This document shows, piece after piece, positions 1 to 7,597 of a DNA stretch of 11,396 nucleotides. Made by a program: the position numbers and the translations under genes. How positions within the stretch are numbered: position 1 is the stretch's first letter; each line of letters starts with the position of its first letter. Below the pieces are notes generated by a model. It did no database searches. It had not been told where the DNA came from and worked only from the letters and a program-made list of their open reading frames with translations. This DNA comes from Myxococcales bacterium (GTDB taxonomy: Bacteria > Myxococcota_A > UBA9160 > JALSIO01). The stretch lies in assembly GCA_026989995.1 (NCBI GenBank), contig JALSIO010000693.1:1-11396 (forward strand). The letters are read 5' to 3'.

Positions 1-51
1 CCGCGGGGTCGGAGCCGGGCGGGACGGGACCCCGGGGAGCGGAAGGGGAGG

Positions 52-1752
52 ATGGCCGCGGAGGGTCGGTTCCGGGCCGCAGCGCGACCACCCGGCCCGT
101 GCGATGCGGGGCGGCTCTCGCGGCGCGCCCTGCTCCGCGGAGGCGTCGGCCTCGGCGGAGCCGCGCTTCTCGGGGCGCTTCCGGGGTGCCGCGAGGTGGA
201 TCCGCTCCCGCCCGATCCCGGCTGGTGGCCCGGCGAGGTGGCCCACCTGCTCGGGGCGGCGGGTGCCCGGGAGGCGCTCTTCAAGGTCTCCTTCCGGACG
301 CCGCCGCGCGCCCCGGTGCTCCGGGTGCGAGGGCGCGAGGGATCGGCGGCACCGGGGCAGGCCTCGGACGGCGGCGGTCGCTTCCACCGGTTCCGGCTCG
401 GGGGCCTCGAGCCGGATACCGCCTACGAGCTCGAGCTCGTGGGGGCCGGAGGCGAGCCGCTCTGCGATCCCTGGACCTTCCGCACCTTCCCGGCGCCGGA
501 TGCCCGCCCCCGGCGCTTCCGGCTCCTGGTCTACACCTGTGCCGGGGGCTCCGACCTCTTCGTCCACCCGACCCGGGGCTTCCTGTTCCGGCCCACCGGG
601 GTGCGCCAGAGGATCCTCCGCCGCGGCCTCTCGCTGGCGCCGGATGCGGTGCTCGCCATCGGCGACCACGTCTACTTCGACCTCCGCTCGCGGCCGGGGC
701 TGGCCATGGGCCGGTCTCCCCAGGCGCTTCTCACCGCGGGCCGCTTCCGCCGCGACGAGCCCGTTCTCGGCGGGCACAACGAGCAGGTGCTGATTCGCGC
801 CTTCGGGCCGCAGATCGCGGACCTCTACGCCACGCACTTCCGCTCGGTGCCCGTCTTCTTCGTGCAGGACGACCACGACTTCACCGAGAACGACGAGGCC
901 GACGCGCGCCTGCGCACCTTTCCGCCCGACCGCTTCATGCGGGAGGTGGCGGCGGCCACCCGCCGGCTCTTCTACCCCGAGTTTCCGCCCACCGGCCTCG
1001 AGCCGAGGGCCGTGCTCGACGGGGAGGGGCTCGCGGGGCCCTTCGCCGTCCTGCGCGTCGGGCGCCTCTTCGAGGCGCTCGTCGCCGACTGCCGGGGGCA
1101 TCTCACCAACGCCCGGGATCCGGCCCGGCGCGACCGCGGTTCCGCCTTCCTCCCGCCCGGCGTGGAGGGGTGGGTGATCCGACGCCTCCAGAAGAGCGAC
1201 GCGCTCCACGGTGCGCTCGTCCCCTCCACGCCGGTGCTTTGGACCGCCGGAAAGTGGGGCGAGTGGTACCCCGACGTGCAGGACCCGAATGGCGTGCTCC
1301 GCGCGGACCTCGACAAGCCCTTCTGGCCCCGGGGCTGGCTCGAGCAGCACGACCGCCTGCTCGCCGCCGCCTCCGCGCGGCGCGACCGCATGCCGCTCGT
1401 CGTCTCGGGCGATCTCCACGCCACCGGCGCGGGGAGGATCCTCCGGAGCGGGGAGCGCGATCTCCGCCCGAACCCGGTGGTGAGCCTGCTCTCCGGGACG
1501 CCCGGGAGCGCCGGGCCCATGTGGCCCTCGGCGGCCCGCGGGCAGCGCCCGGTGCCGTCGGGTGTCCTCGACGCCGAGGAGTGGGTGCCGCCGGTGGAGG
1601 AGAACGGCTTCACGCTGCTCGAGTTCACGCCGGAGGGCCTGCGCGCGGAGCTCTACCGATGGCGCCCGGAGCAGGGCCTCGCCGCCCTCGATACCCTCGA
1701 GCCCTTCGCCGTCCTGGAGCTCCCCCGCGGCCGCCCGGCCGGGCCGGTGTGA
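52..1752 (+). CDS. PhoD-like metallophosphatase (alkaline phosphatase D family), Tat-exported, probable lipoprotein
   Basis: This 566-residue protein is a probable phosphomonoesterase or phosphodiesterase of the PhoD family, acting outside the cytoplasm. The N-terminus has a twin-arginine motif (SRRALLR, about residues 23-29), a Gly/Ala/Leu-rich hydrophobic stretch and a possible lipobox (ALPGC, Cys at about 46). This suggests Tat export followed by lipidation. Residues about 60-150 resemble the beta-rich PhoD N-terminal domain. The metallophosphatase core carries family metal-site signatures: GDHVY (Asp205, His206), QDDHDF (residues 272-277) and SGDLH (Asp454, His456). The purine-rich ribosome-binding stretch (AAGGGGAGG) abuts the ATG directly, which is closer than usual. 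The frame stays open to the left edge, so a more upstream start outside the window is possible, but the position of the signal peptide favours 52. Family assignment is firm; substrate is unknown. Confidence 0.88.
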   Translation: MAAEGRFRAAARPPGPCDAGRLSRRALLRGGVGLGGAALLGALPGCREVDPLPPDPGWWPGEVAHLLGAAGAREALFKVSFRTPPRAPVLRVRGREGSAAPGQASDGGGRFHRFRLGGLEPDTAYELELVGAGGEPLCDPWTFRTFPAPDARPRRFRLLVYTCAGGSDLFVHPTRGFLFRPTGVRQRILRRGLSLAPDAVLAIGDHVYFDLRSRPGLAMGRSPQALLTAGRFRRDEPVLGGHNEQVLIRAFGPQIADLYATHFRSVPVFFVQDDHDFTENDEADARLRTFPPDRFMREVAAATRRLFYPEFPPTGLEPRAVLDGEGLAGPFAVLRVGRLFEALVADCRGHLTNARDPARRDRGSAFLPPGVEGWVIRRLQKSDALHGALVPSTPVLWTAGKWGEWYPDVQDPNGVLRADLDKPFWPRGWLEQHDRLLAAASARRDRMPLVVSGDLHATGAGRILRSGERDLRPNPVVSLLSGTPGSAGPMWPSAARGQRPVPSGVLDAEEWVPPVEENGFTLLEFTPEGLRAELYRWRPEQGLAALDTLEPFAVLELPRGRPAGPV

Positions 1753-1875
1753 GGCCGGCGGGCAGGGCGTGGACCCGACCCCGGCCGCGGCGGCACCCGA
1801 TCCGGGCGGGCGGCTCGGCGCGGCCTGCCGGCCCGGGGATCCGCCCGCCGGAGCGGGGCCGGGGGAGGGAGCCCG

Positions 1876-2328
1876 GTGATCGCCATCCTGGTCGACGCGG
1901 ACGCGTGCCCCGTGAAGGACGAGGTCTACGTCGTCGCGACCCGCTTCGGGGTGCCGGTCGCGGTGGTGGCGAACTCCCCGGTGCGGGTTCCGGAGGGCAT
2001 GGGGGTGCAGGCCATCCGCGTGCCCGAGGGGCCGGATGCCGCCGACGACTGGATCGCCGAGGAGGTCCGGCCCGGCGACATCGTCGTCACGGCCGACCTT
2101 CCTCTCGCCGCCCGCTGCCTCGGGCGCGGGGCGCGCGTGCTCGGCTTCGACGGCCGCGTCTTCGAGCGGGACACCATCGGCGAGCTCCTCGCCACCCGCG
2201 ACCTCAAGGCCTCGCTTCGGGAGGCGGGGATCTCCACCTCCGGCCCGCCGCCGCTCTCCGACCGCGACCGCTCCCGCTTCCTCGCCCGCCTCGACGAGCT
2301 CGTGCGCCAGAGCCTGCGAGGGGGATAG
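1876..2328 (+). CDS. YaiI/UPF0178 family protein (DUF188, PIN-like fold)
   Basis: This 150-residue protein belongs to the UPF0178/YaiI family, a widespread group with a PIN-like nuclease fold whose biochemical role is not settled. Conserved acidic positions are visible: VDADACPVKDEVY (Asp7, Asp9 and Cys11), the DAADDWI block (Asp57, Asp58), and GDIVVTADLPLA (Asp74), followed by the RGARVLGFDGR segment. Length is normal for the family. The start is GTG, with a strong GGGGGAGGGAG ribosome-binding stretch 4 nt upstream. It lies 123 bp downstream of the phosphatase gene on the same strand and could be co-transcribed with it. Its codon use and very high G+C match the phosphatase, so it looks like resident chromosome. 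It converges on the minus-strand nuclease gene. Confidence 0.9.
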   Translation: MIAILVDADACPVKDEVYVVATRFGVPVAVVANSPVRVPEGMGVQAIRVPEGPDAADDWIAEEVRPGDIVVTADLPLAARCLGRGARVLGFDGRVFERDTIGELLATRDLKASLREAGISTSGPPPLSDRDRSRFLARLDELVRQSLRGG

Positions 2329-2594
2329 AGGCCACGATGTCGGAAGGGTGTCGGTACCTCGGACTCGAACGAGAAGAGGGTCGAGCGGGCGCCCCTTTTC
2401 ACCCGGCTCCTGTCACTCCCCGGCTCCCTCGGCGCCTTCCTACGCTTCCCCCTAGGAGCGGCCTCACCACGGCGATCGAACCCGGGATCGAACACCCGCC
2501 GCGCTCCTCCTCGGAGCCCGGGAACGATGAGGCGGACGACGAAACGGCCTCCAGAATGGGAGAACCTGTCAACACCGATGCGCAACGGGACAGA
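2329..2594. other. convergent intergenic region, no gene seen
   Basis: These 266 bp separate the plus-strand YaiI-family gene from the minus-strand nuclease gene. I see no protein-like reading frame on either strand. There is a short direct repeat of GATCGAAC (2474-2481 and 2486-2493) and a 5-bp hairpin, GCTCC/GGAGC (2503-2517), without a T-tract, so no convincing intrinsic terminator. Composition changes from very G+C-rich on the left to more moderate on the right across this stretch, which makes it the likely left edge of the acquired segment. Confidence 0.5.
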
Positions 2595-3851
2595 CTAGCC
2601 CGATCGCCTGCGAAGGACTTCCTTCCAGAAAGCGGCCTCCCTGGCAACAAGTCGCTCGATGTACTCGCCGTCGCGTGAGATGGAGAGGAGGACGGGATCG
2701 CGGCCAGGCAGATAACACCATAGATCGATGCGCGGGAGACCGGTGATCGCAAGAATGTGCTGAAGCTGACCATCGTAGTACGGGGGTGGCTTCCGGCGGC
2801 GGGAGCAATAATCGTGGACGCTCTCACCGCATTTGATCTCCACCACATGATTTCCGTCGGGCGACAGCCCGTCGAGGCTGGCTCTCATCCAGCCGTATTG
2901 CCGACTCTGCACACAAACTGGTTCGACCGGACGCCCGACAGTATCCCGATAACGCGCGCGTGCCTCGGGCTCGAGCTTGATGCCCCGGGCCATTCGATCG
3001 TTCATCCACACGCGCGCCACGCCCAGCTTTTCAGCAAGGACCTCCTCTGGGCCCCTCCAGGGGTTTTCGCCCATGATGGCTGGAGCGTCCGAGGCTCCGA
3101 TCCCGTTTCTTCGCCAGCGGTGCCATTCGTCGCTGCGCTGCTCCAGCGCGACCAGGATGTAGGGTCGAATCGAGCGGCGTCTGGATCGGACGCCGCACCA
3201 GCTTGTCGAACCGAGATGGGTCCCCTTCCGATGTCCTTCTCGTTTCGCGCGTTCTCCGTTCGCCCGGTCTCGGCCGCGTTCTGCTTCCGCGCCACCGGAA
3301 CGGACCTTCTGGCGTGCGTGAACGTGACAGTACCTGAAGCCTCGGACCGGCCGGCGTCGACAACGAGTTTCGCGCTGGGTGCGTGCTTCGCACCGTTGCC
3401 CGGGAGGCGCTGCTGTCCCCGTCGAGCTGGTCTGCGTCGCCCGTCTCTTCGCCACTTCTGCGGAATCGTGAAGGTGACAGTATCTCGAGCCATGACGAGC
3501 CGTTCGTCGACATGTCGCGCCGGCCTTCGTCCTCCCCGCACACCGACTCCCGGAGAGGTCGCCGGCTGCAGGAAGGGGATCTCCCTGCTCGCACACGGAT
3601 CTGCTCGGCGCTGCAGGGACCTGGCGTGCATGCAGGTAACCGGGGTCAGACCCCGGAGTGGCCGTCAATCCAGACCCCGTATCGCCCGGGGTCCTCACCT
3701 CGAAAGTCGATGACCCGGGTATCGAAGCTGGCGAGTCGGAGAAGTCGGCTTCCGACGGCTCGGGATCCCGGCGGCCCAGGAGCCGCCTTGTGGCGTGACG
3801 CGTGACGCTGGCTACGAGCAATCCTAGAAGAAGGACGAGATCCGCATCCAT
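2595..3851 (-). CDS. YqaJ/lambda-exonuclease-type nuclease with N-terminal hydrophobic segment and two zinc-binding motifs
   Basis: With the ATG at 3851 this is a 418-residue protein. Residues 1-26 hold a short hydrophobic stretch (LVLLLGLLVASV) followed by basic residues, possibly a membrane anchor. Two copies of a C-x9-C-x10-C-x2-H motif follow (C104/C114/C125/H128 and C154/C164/C175/H178), exactly 50 residues apart and ending YCHLH and YCHVH. This resembles the DUF5763-type small zinc-binding module. Residues about 236-418 are a YqaJ/lambda-exonuclease-like PD-(D/E)xK nuclease: IGASDAPAIMGENPW (251-265), ARGIKLEPEAR (288-298), RASLDG (Asp327), VVEIKCG (Glu338, Lys340) and QLQHIL (362-367). 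All expected catalytic positions are present. The start is chosen for a GAGGGG stretch about 5 nt upstream and the plausible N-terminus; a GTG at residue 87 is an alternative. In-frame codons above 3851 do not look coding. It could be a phage recombination nuclease or a defence nuclease. Confidence 0.75.
   Translation of the reverse strand: MDADLVLLLGLLVASVTRHATRRLLGRRDPEPSEADFSDSPASIPGSSTFEVRTPGDTGSGLTATPGSDPGYLHARQVPAAPSRSVCEQGDPLPAAGDLSGSRCAGRTKAGATCRRTARHGSRYCHLHDSAEVAKRRATQTSSTGTAAPPGQRCEARTQRETRCRRRPVRGFRYCHVHARQKVRSGGAEAERGRDRANGERAKREGHRKGTHLGSTSWCGVRSRRRSIRPYILVALEQRSDEWHRWRRNGIGASDAPAIMGENPWRGPEEVLAEKLGVARVWMNDRMARGIKLEPEARARYRDTVGRPVEPVCVQSRQYGWMRASLDGLSPDGNHVVEIKCGESVHDYCSRRRKPPPYYDGQLQHILAITGLPRIDLWCYLPGRDPVLLSISRDGEYIERLVAREAAFWKEVLRRRSG
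3640..3656. repeat. REP-like perfect palindrome
   Basis: CCGGGGTCAGACCCCGG is a perfect inverted repeat with 8-bp arms around a central A. From general knowledge, GGGGTCAGACCCC-type palindromes recur in proteobacterial genomes as REP-like extragenic elements associated with REP-associated tyrosine transposases. It lies inside the coding span proposed for the nuclease (residues about 65-71). Either the element has been absorbed into the coding sequence or the true start of the nuclease is downstream of it. Only one copy is seen in this window. Confidence 0.5.
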
Positions 3852-4090
3852 GGGCGCCCCTCGGGCAGGTCGCTGGCCGCCAGAGGCTCTGGAACTCCGG
3901 CTGCGTTTCGACTGAGGGAAGGATACGTCCACGGGAGATGGGAACGCCAGGGCCTCTATCGGGGCCGGTGCACCTCCCCGCTTGACCGGCGGTCGAGGGA
4001 ACTCGGGCGCGAACGGCCCATGCTGGGAGGGTGTGGACACCGGGGAGTCCAACGAGGGAACGCCCCCACTGCGCAGGCAATGCGCCGGAT
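3852..4090. other. gap between CARF effector and nuclease genes
   Basis: These 239 bp lie between the stop of the CARF gene and the proposed start of the nuclease gene, both on the minus strand. The gap is far larger than the near-zero spacings inside the CRISPR operon, so the nuclease may have its own promoter; I could not identify convincing -35/-10 boxes. Just past the CARF stop there is a 5-bp hairpin (GCGCA/TGCGC, 4071-4085) without a T-tract, a weak terminator candidate at best. The nuclease frame is open through this stretch, but its translation (Arg/Pro/Ser-rich) does not look like protein. Confidence 0.45.
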
Positions 4091-5230
4091 TCAGAGATGC
4101 CGAGCAAGGGCGTCCAGCACGAAGACGCCGCCGTCGAAATGCCCGTAGAGGCGGCGAGCCTCGCGGTCGGACCACGCGTCGCATTCATGGGTCCAGCGCC
4201 GGCGTCTGACTTTCAACTTCTTGAAGTCGAGGCTCGCCGGGTTGTACTCCTCCTGCTCCAGGTGCCTGGCGAGCTGCATCAAGCGCTCGTTGACGATGCG
4301 GATCCGCTCGGGCTGGCGTTTGCACGCCGACTCGACGGACCCTTCGAAACCGTCTCCGAACCGCAGCTTTTCGCTCGCCGGTGGCCACAACTGCTCGCTC
4401 AGCAGAACACCCTGGGCCTCGTGCCAGAGGGCCTGGCCCCAGACGCTGAGGTCGATGATGTCATCGACCTGCTCATAGAGTGTTTCGGGCATGCCGGCCA
4501 CGTGTTCCGGAGCAACCACCAGATTGAACGCGAGGCGCCGGAAGACAAGCTGGTGCTCACGCACGATGCGCCGCGCATCGAGCTCGACCGGCAGACGGGG
4601 GATGTGGAGCAGGGTGTCGGAGTGCTCGAAGATGTAGACGATGTCATCGGCGTAGAGCATCCCCAGCGCCTGCATGAACCCGTGCACCGCCTTGAAGCTC
4701 CCGGTGAGGTGGAAGACGACCCGCCAGCCGCCGTCGCGCATCGCCTTGACGTCCTGGGCGCAAAGACGTGCCAGCTCACTGACTCCTTCCCGGAAGGCCC
4801 GCGGGTCGTCCGTGCGCAGGCCAGGGACCAGTCTCGTTTGGGCCTGCATGCCCGAGCTTTCGAGAACGCTGCGAATGCACTCCGCTGTGGCCCTTCCCAA
4901 CCACGTGTCGGTGGCCACCAACCAGTGGAGGCTTCCCGCACCGTGCGGGTGCTCCCGGCGCAGCAGGTGCAAACCATTCAGCTCCGCCGAGAGCCGTCGC
5001 TGGGTATCCCGATCTGCATCGGCCAGAGCGCGCACAGCCCGATCGATGAGTTCTTCCAGTGGCGCCCGAGCGGCGCTCGGCAATCCTTCGGCGGTTGGCG
5101 CGTTGGCGTGCGAGACGATCCGTTTCCGGAGTTCGGTGTCGCCGCCTGCCAGATTCGTCAGCAGACTGGTTCCACAGGTTGAGATGACGAGTTGCCGGCT
5201 TCCGCGTATGGAACCGCCCTCCTCGCTCAC
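4091..5230 (-). CDS. CARF-domain type III CRISPR effector with probable C-terminal RelE-like mRNA interferase domain (Cami1-like)
   Basis: This 379-residue protein is a probable ancillary effector switched on by cyclic oligoadenylate. The N-terminal CARF domain, of the APE2256/TIGR02619 type, shows the ligand-site motif ISTCGTSLLTN (16-26), WLVATDTWLG (103-112) and FHLTGSFKAVHGFMQALG (173-190). Residues about 220-280 are helical and probably link the domains. The last 95 residues look RelE-like: RFGDGFEGSVE (290-300), VNERLMQLARHL, SLDFKKLK (333-340), THECDAW (347-353), ARRLYGHFDGGVFVLDAL (358-375). Basic and His residues (Lys337-Lys340, His348, Arg359-Arg360, His364) sit where such toxins carry catalytic or RNA-binding residues. 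This arrangement matches Cami1, a CARF-RelE ribosome-dependent ribonuclease. The start is GTG, chosen because it overlaps the upstream stop as GTGA (5230-5227) and places the CARF strand at the N-terminus; the open frame above it is a shadow. The CARF call is firm; RelE rests on motif pattern. Confidence 0.82.
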   Translation of the reverse strand: MSEEGGSIRGSRQLVISTCGTSLLTNLAGGDTELRKRIVSHANAPTAEGLPSAARAPLEELIDRAVRALADADRDTQRRLSAELNGLHLLRREHPHGAGSLHWLVATDTWLGRATAECIRSVLESSGMQAQTRLVPGLRTDDPRAFREGVSELARLCAQDVKAMRDGGWRVVFHLTGSFKAVHGFMQALGMLYADDIVYIFEHSDTLLHIPRLPVELDARRIVREHQLVFRRLAFNLVVAPEHVAGMPETLYEQVDDIIDLSVWGQALWHEAQGVLLSEQLWPPASEKLRFGDGFEGSVESACKRQPERIRIVNERLMQLARHLEQEEYNPASLDFKKLKVRRRRWTHECDAWSDREARRLYGHFDGGVFVLDALARHL

Positions 5231-7590
5231 TCGCCGAGCCGGGCCATTTCTCTCTGGTACCGGTCTCGCAGATTGCGCATGCTCTTGGTTTCCGGCATGT
5301 CCCACCAGCCCTTTGCCTTCCAGAAGGATTGGATCTGAGTGAACACCTTGCGTTTGAGAGTGGTGTCCTCGATCTTCGTCCAGGCCGTGAAGAGGCTCTT
5401 GTGCCGCATCAGGGCACCGAGGTCGGTGGCGTCGCGCGTGGCGAGGATGGTCGGTAGTTGCTCTTTCAGCCACGGGTGGAGGTCTTTGGACTCGATTTCC
5501 ACCCGAAGTCTGGCGGCTTTCTTCCCGCGCCTGCGTTTCTCGGTGGCTCCAGTGGGCCACCTGGTGACAGTGGCGTAGTCACCGAGGACGAGCGCCGGGG
5601 TCTTCTGGCGCGCCCAGAGGAATTCATTGATACTGACTTGCTTGCCTTCTGAATCCATGCAGCGCATGAGCTTCATGTGCCGCAACTCCATTCCTGGCGG
5701 GAGTTCCTCGGCAGCGGAGGGATCGGCCATGGCTAGCAGGTTCTGGATCTGCGGGCTGTTCTCCCAGCCGCCATGGGCCTCGGCCGCGGCCTCCATGTAC
5801 TGGGCGAAGCTCTGCGTCAGCTCACGTTGCCTGTCGTCGCTCAGAGGCGCTTCTCCACTGGATGGGTCGTTGGGCACGAGACGGCTCTTCCGGCCGTCGA
5901 TCTCGAAACGCACCTGCCCGAAGCCGAAGGGCTTGCCCATGCCCAGTCCGTGGCGAAGACCTTCGTCTCCGCCCCAGGTGAGCGCCCACAGCAGGGCACC
6001 CAGCTCCTCCCGCTTGAGGTTGTGGAAGACGATGCGGCCCTGGAAGGAAGTACCCGCGGGCAGGGGGTGGAGACGGATCTGGACTTTCCTGTTGGACTCT
6101 TGATCCTTCGTAAGCGCCTGCACGCCGACTTCCTGCTTCGAGCGCGCGGGGTAGCGCTTGAAGCCGCGGATCTGCGGGGAAGGATGGCCCGGGGATCGGA
6201 CGTAAGTGGCATACTGTGCGGCGTGTCCCCCGCCCAGGTACAGGGTGCTCTCGTCCGTCTTCTGCTGAATGTAATTCGGAAAGTAGGTCGGCTTGGGGCC
6301 GTTGAGGATGGTATCGGGCTGTTGTCGGGGCTGGGGGCGCCCTTCTGCGATGGCAGTCTCGAAACTGACCCGCCCTCGCAGGGCGTCGTTCTGCTCCTCT
6401 CCGTTGACGGCGCCGAAGAGCAGGTCAGCCAGATCGTAGCGGCCGATGCCTGGCGTGGTGGCGAGGTGGTCTGCGGCTACGTGGCGGATGCAGTCGTGAA
6501 TACCAAAGTCCCCCGCCAGCTTGGGCATGTAGGCCAAGCCGATGCGGAGCCCGGCCCCGTCACTCAGGTAGAACACGGGCACCCGTTCGCCGTCACGGAA
6601 TCTGCGCTTCCAGTAGCCGGGCCAGGGCATGTCCGAACCGGCGGGTGCTTCGTTGCCATGAATTCGCAGAAAGTCCCGCCAGGTGTCGTCCGGCACGTCC
6701 AGGGGGCGGGTCTCATCCGTGTCGTAGAAGACGAAATCGCGTCTCTTGCCCTTCTTGCTGCGGCTATCGGAGATCTGACCAGTGAAAACGGGAAAGCCCT
6801 CGCAGGACCCGCGACCGATGTCGACGGCTTCGCTGCCGTCGAGATTGAAACGGACCCGATGCGCCCGCCATCCCCTTCGCCGGCATCGTTCACACCAGGT
6901 GCGGTATTTCTCGGAGACAGACTGCCCCTTGCGGAAGAAGGCAGTCGTCATCCCAAAGGCGGATTCCAGCGCGGAATGGGGAAGCCTTGCCATGCGTGCG
7001 GGAATGATCTCACGCCCCCCATCGTCGCGAAGGCGCAGGAATCCCGCCTTGACGAGCCCGCGCACTCGGGCGGTATAGGCGTCCTTCACGTGCGGCCCGC
7101 TGATGTCCCGCAAGCCGGGGCGTCCATCGTCGACCATCCGCATCCGGCCGAAGCCGGCGATCTCCACGACGGCGCGCAGCATGCCCTTGAGGCTGGAGCC
7201 GGGAATCGCGTAGCGGCCGTCGGGGAGTTGGAAGGGCCGGACCTCGGTATGGGGACGGTCGTTCGCGGTGTTCTTCTCCTGCCTGCCGCCGACCAGCAGC
7301 GGGCTCTCGGCGATCAGGTGGTAGTGGATCTCGCCGCTGTAGCCGTCCTCGAAGGGCCAGTCGTGGGAGACATGCGTCGACCAGTCGGGGATGTGGACCC
7401 AATCCGCCAGGGGGACGAAGTTGTAGGGAGCTGAGATGGCCGTCATGTTTTCCTTGGAGAGGCCGGGAGGACAGGGGGAGAGCTGGCGCCGGGCGCTGGC
7501 ACTGCTGCTCTGCTGGAGGTCCCGGGCCTGGCCTCGCCGATGGCCACGGTGTTGCGGGTCGCGAGGGGTGGTGGTCCGGTTGTCGGGCAT
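5227..7590 (-). CDS. TIGR03986-family CRISPR RAMP protein (Cas7-like subunit of a type III complex)
   Basis: This 787-residue protein is a large Cas7-like RAMP subunit expected to line the crRNA in the interference complex. After a basic, low-complexity leader (1-48), the recognisable family region begins near YNFVPLADWVHIPDW (56-70). RAMP hallmarks are AIPGSSLKGMLR (128-139), LLFGAVNGEEQ followed by LRGRVSFETA (about 390-413), and a Gly-rich loop GLRHGLGMGKPFGFGQVRF (544-562). A C-terminal region of about 200 residues is helical and basic. The ATG at 7590 has a near-ideal AGGGAGGA 7 nt upstream and lies 17 bp after the previous stop. A second ATG at 7446 (739 residues, starting MTAISAPYNF) also has an AAGGA 4 nt upstream. 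I prefer 7590 because codon third positions stay G+C-rich and the alternative would leave an untypical 161-bp gap. The 3' end overlaps the CARF gene start by 4 bp. Confidence 0.82.
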   Translation of the reverse strand: MPDNRTTTPRDPQHRGHRRGQARDLQQSSSASARRQLSPCPPGLSKENMTAISAPYNFVPLADWVHIPDWSTHVSHDWPFEDGYSGEIHYHLIAESPLLVGGRQEKNTANDRPHTEVRPFQLPDGRYAIPGSSLKGMLRAVVEIAGFGRMRMVDDGRPGLRDISGPHVKDAYTARVRGLVKAGFLRLRDDGGREIIPARMARLPHSALESAFGMTTAFFRKGQSVSEKYRTWCERCRRRGWRAHRVRFNLDGSEAVDIGRGSCEGFPVFTGQISDSRSKKGKRRDFVFYDTDETRPLDVPDDTWRDFLRIHGNEAPAGSDMPWPGYWKRRFRDGERVPVFYLSDGAGLRIGLAYMPKLAGDFGIHDCIRHVAADHLATTPGIGRYDLADLLFGAVNGEEQNDALRGRVSFETAIAEGRPQPRQQPDTILNGPKPTYFPNYIQQKTDESTLYLGGGHAAQYATYVRSPGHPSPQIRGFKRYPARSKQEVGVQALTKDQESNRKVQIRLHPLPAGTSFQGRIVFHNLKREELGALLWALTWGGDEGLRHGLGMGKPFGFGQVRFEIDGRKSRLVPNDPSSGEAPLSDDRQRELTQSFAQYMEAAAEAHGGWENSPQIQNLLAMADPSAAEELPPGMELRHMKLMRCMDSEGKQVSINEFLWARQKTPALVLGDYATVTRWPTGATEKRRRGKKAARLRVEIESKDLHPWLKEQLPTILATRDATDLGALMRHKSLFTAWTKIEDTTLKRKVFTQIQSFWKAKGWWDMPETKSMRNLRDRYQREMARLGE

Positions 7591-7597
7591 CGCTCGG

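Noticed and set aside
2340..2500. tRNA-like T-loop strings (GTTCGA-type) on the minus strand in the convergent gap
   Set aside because: No matching T-stem, anticodon arm or acceptor stem could be built around them.
99..2678. An 859-codon open frame on the plus strand spanning the phosphatase and YaiI-family genes
   Set aside because: Its translation is almost entirely Arg/Pro/Ala/Gly, typical of the wrong frame of G+C-rich genes, and it overlaps two well-supported genes.
2757..3713. A 318-codon plus-strand frame opposite the nuclease gene
   Set aside because: No family motifs. The opposite strand has an intact nuclease signature and a duplicated Cys/His motif conserved at protein level.
3880..3892. 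Inverted repeat CCAGAG/CTCTGG upstream of the nuclease start
   Set aside because: The single-base loop cannot form a normal hairpin, there is no T-tract, and no regulator is evident; probably chance in G+C-rich DNA.
4030..4041. Inverted repeat GGTGT/ACACC in the gap after the CARF gene
   Set aside because: Five-base arms with a 2-nt loop and no T-tract; too weak for a terminator or operator call.
5231..5560. N-terminal extension of the CARF protein to the ATG at 5560
   Set aside because: This stretch is fully inside the TIGR03986 gene and translates to Arg/His/Pro-rich sequence. The GTG at 5230 forms a normal 4-bp overlap and places the CARF strand at the N-terminus.
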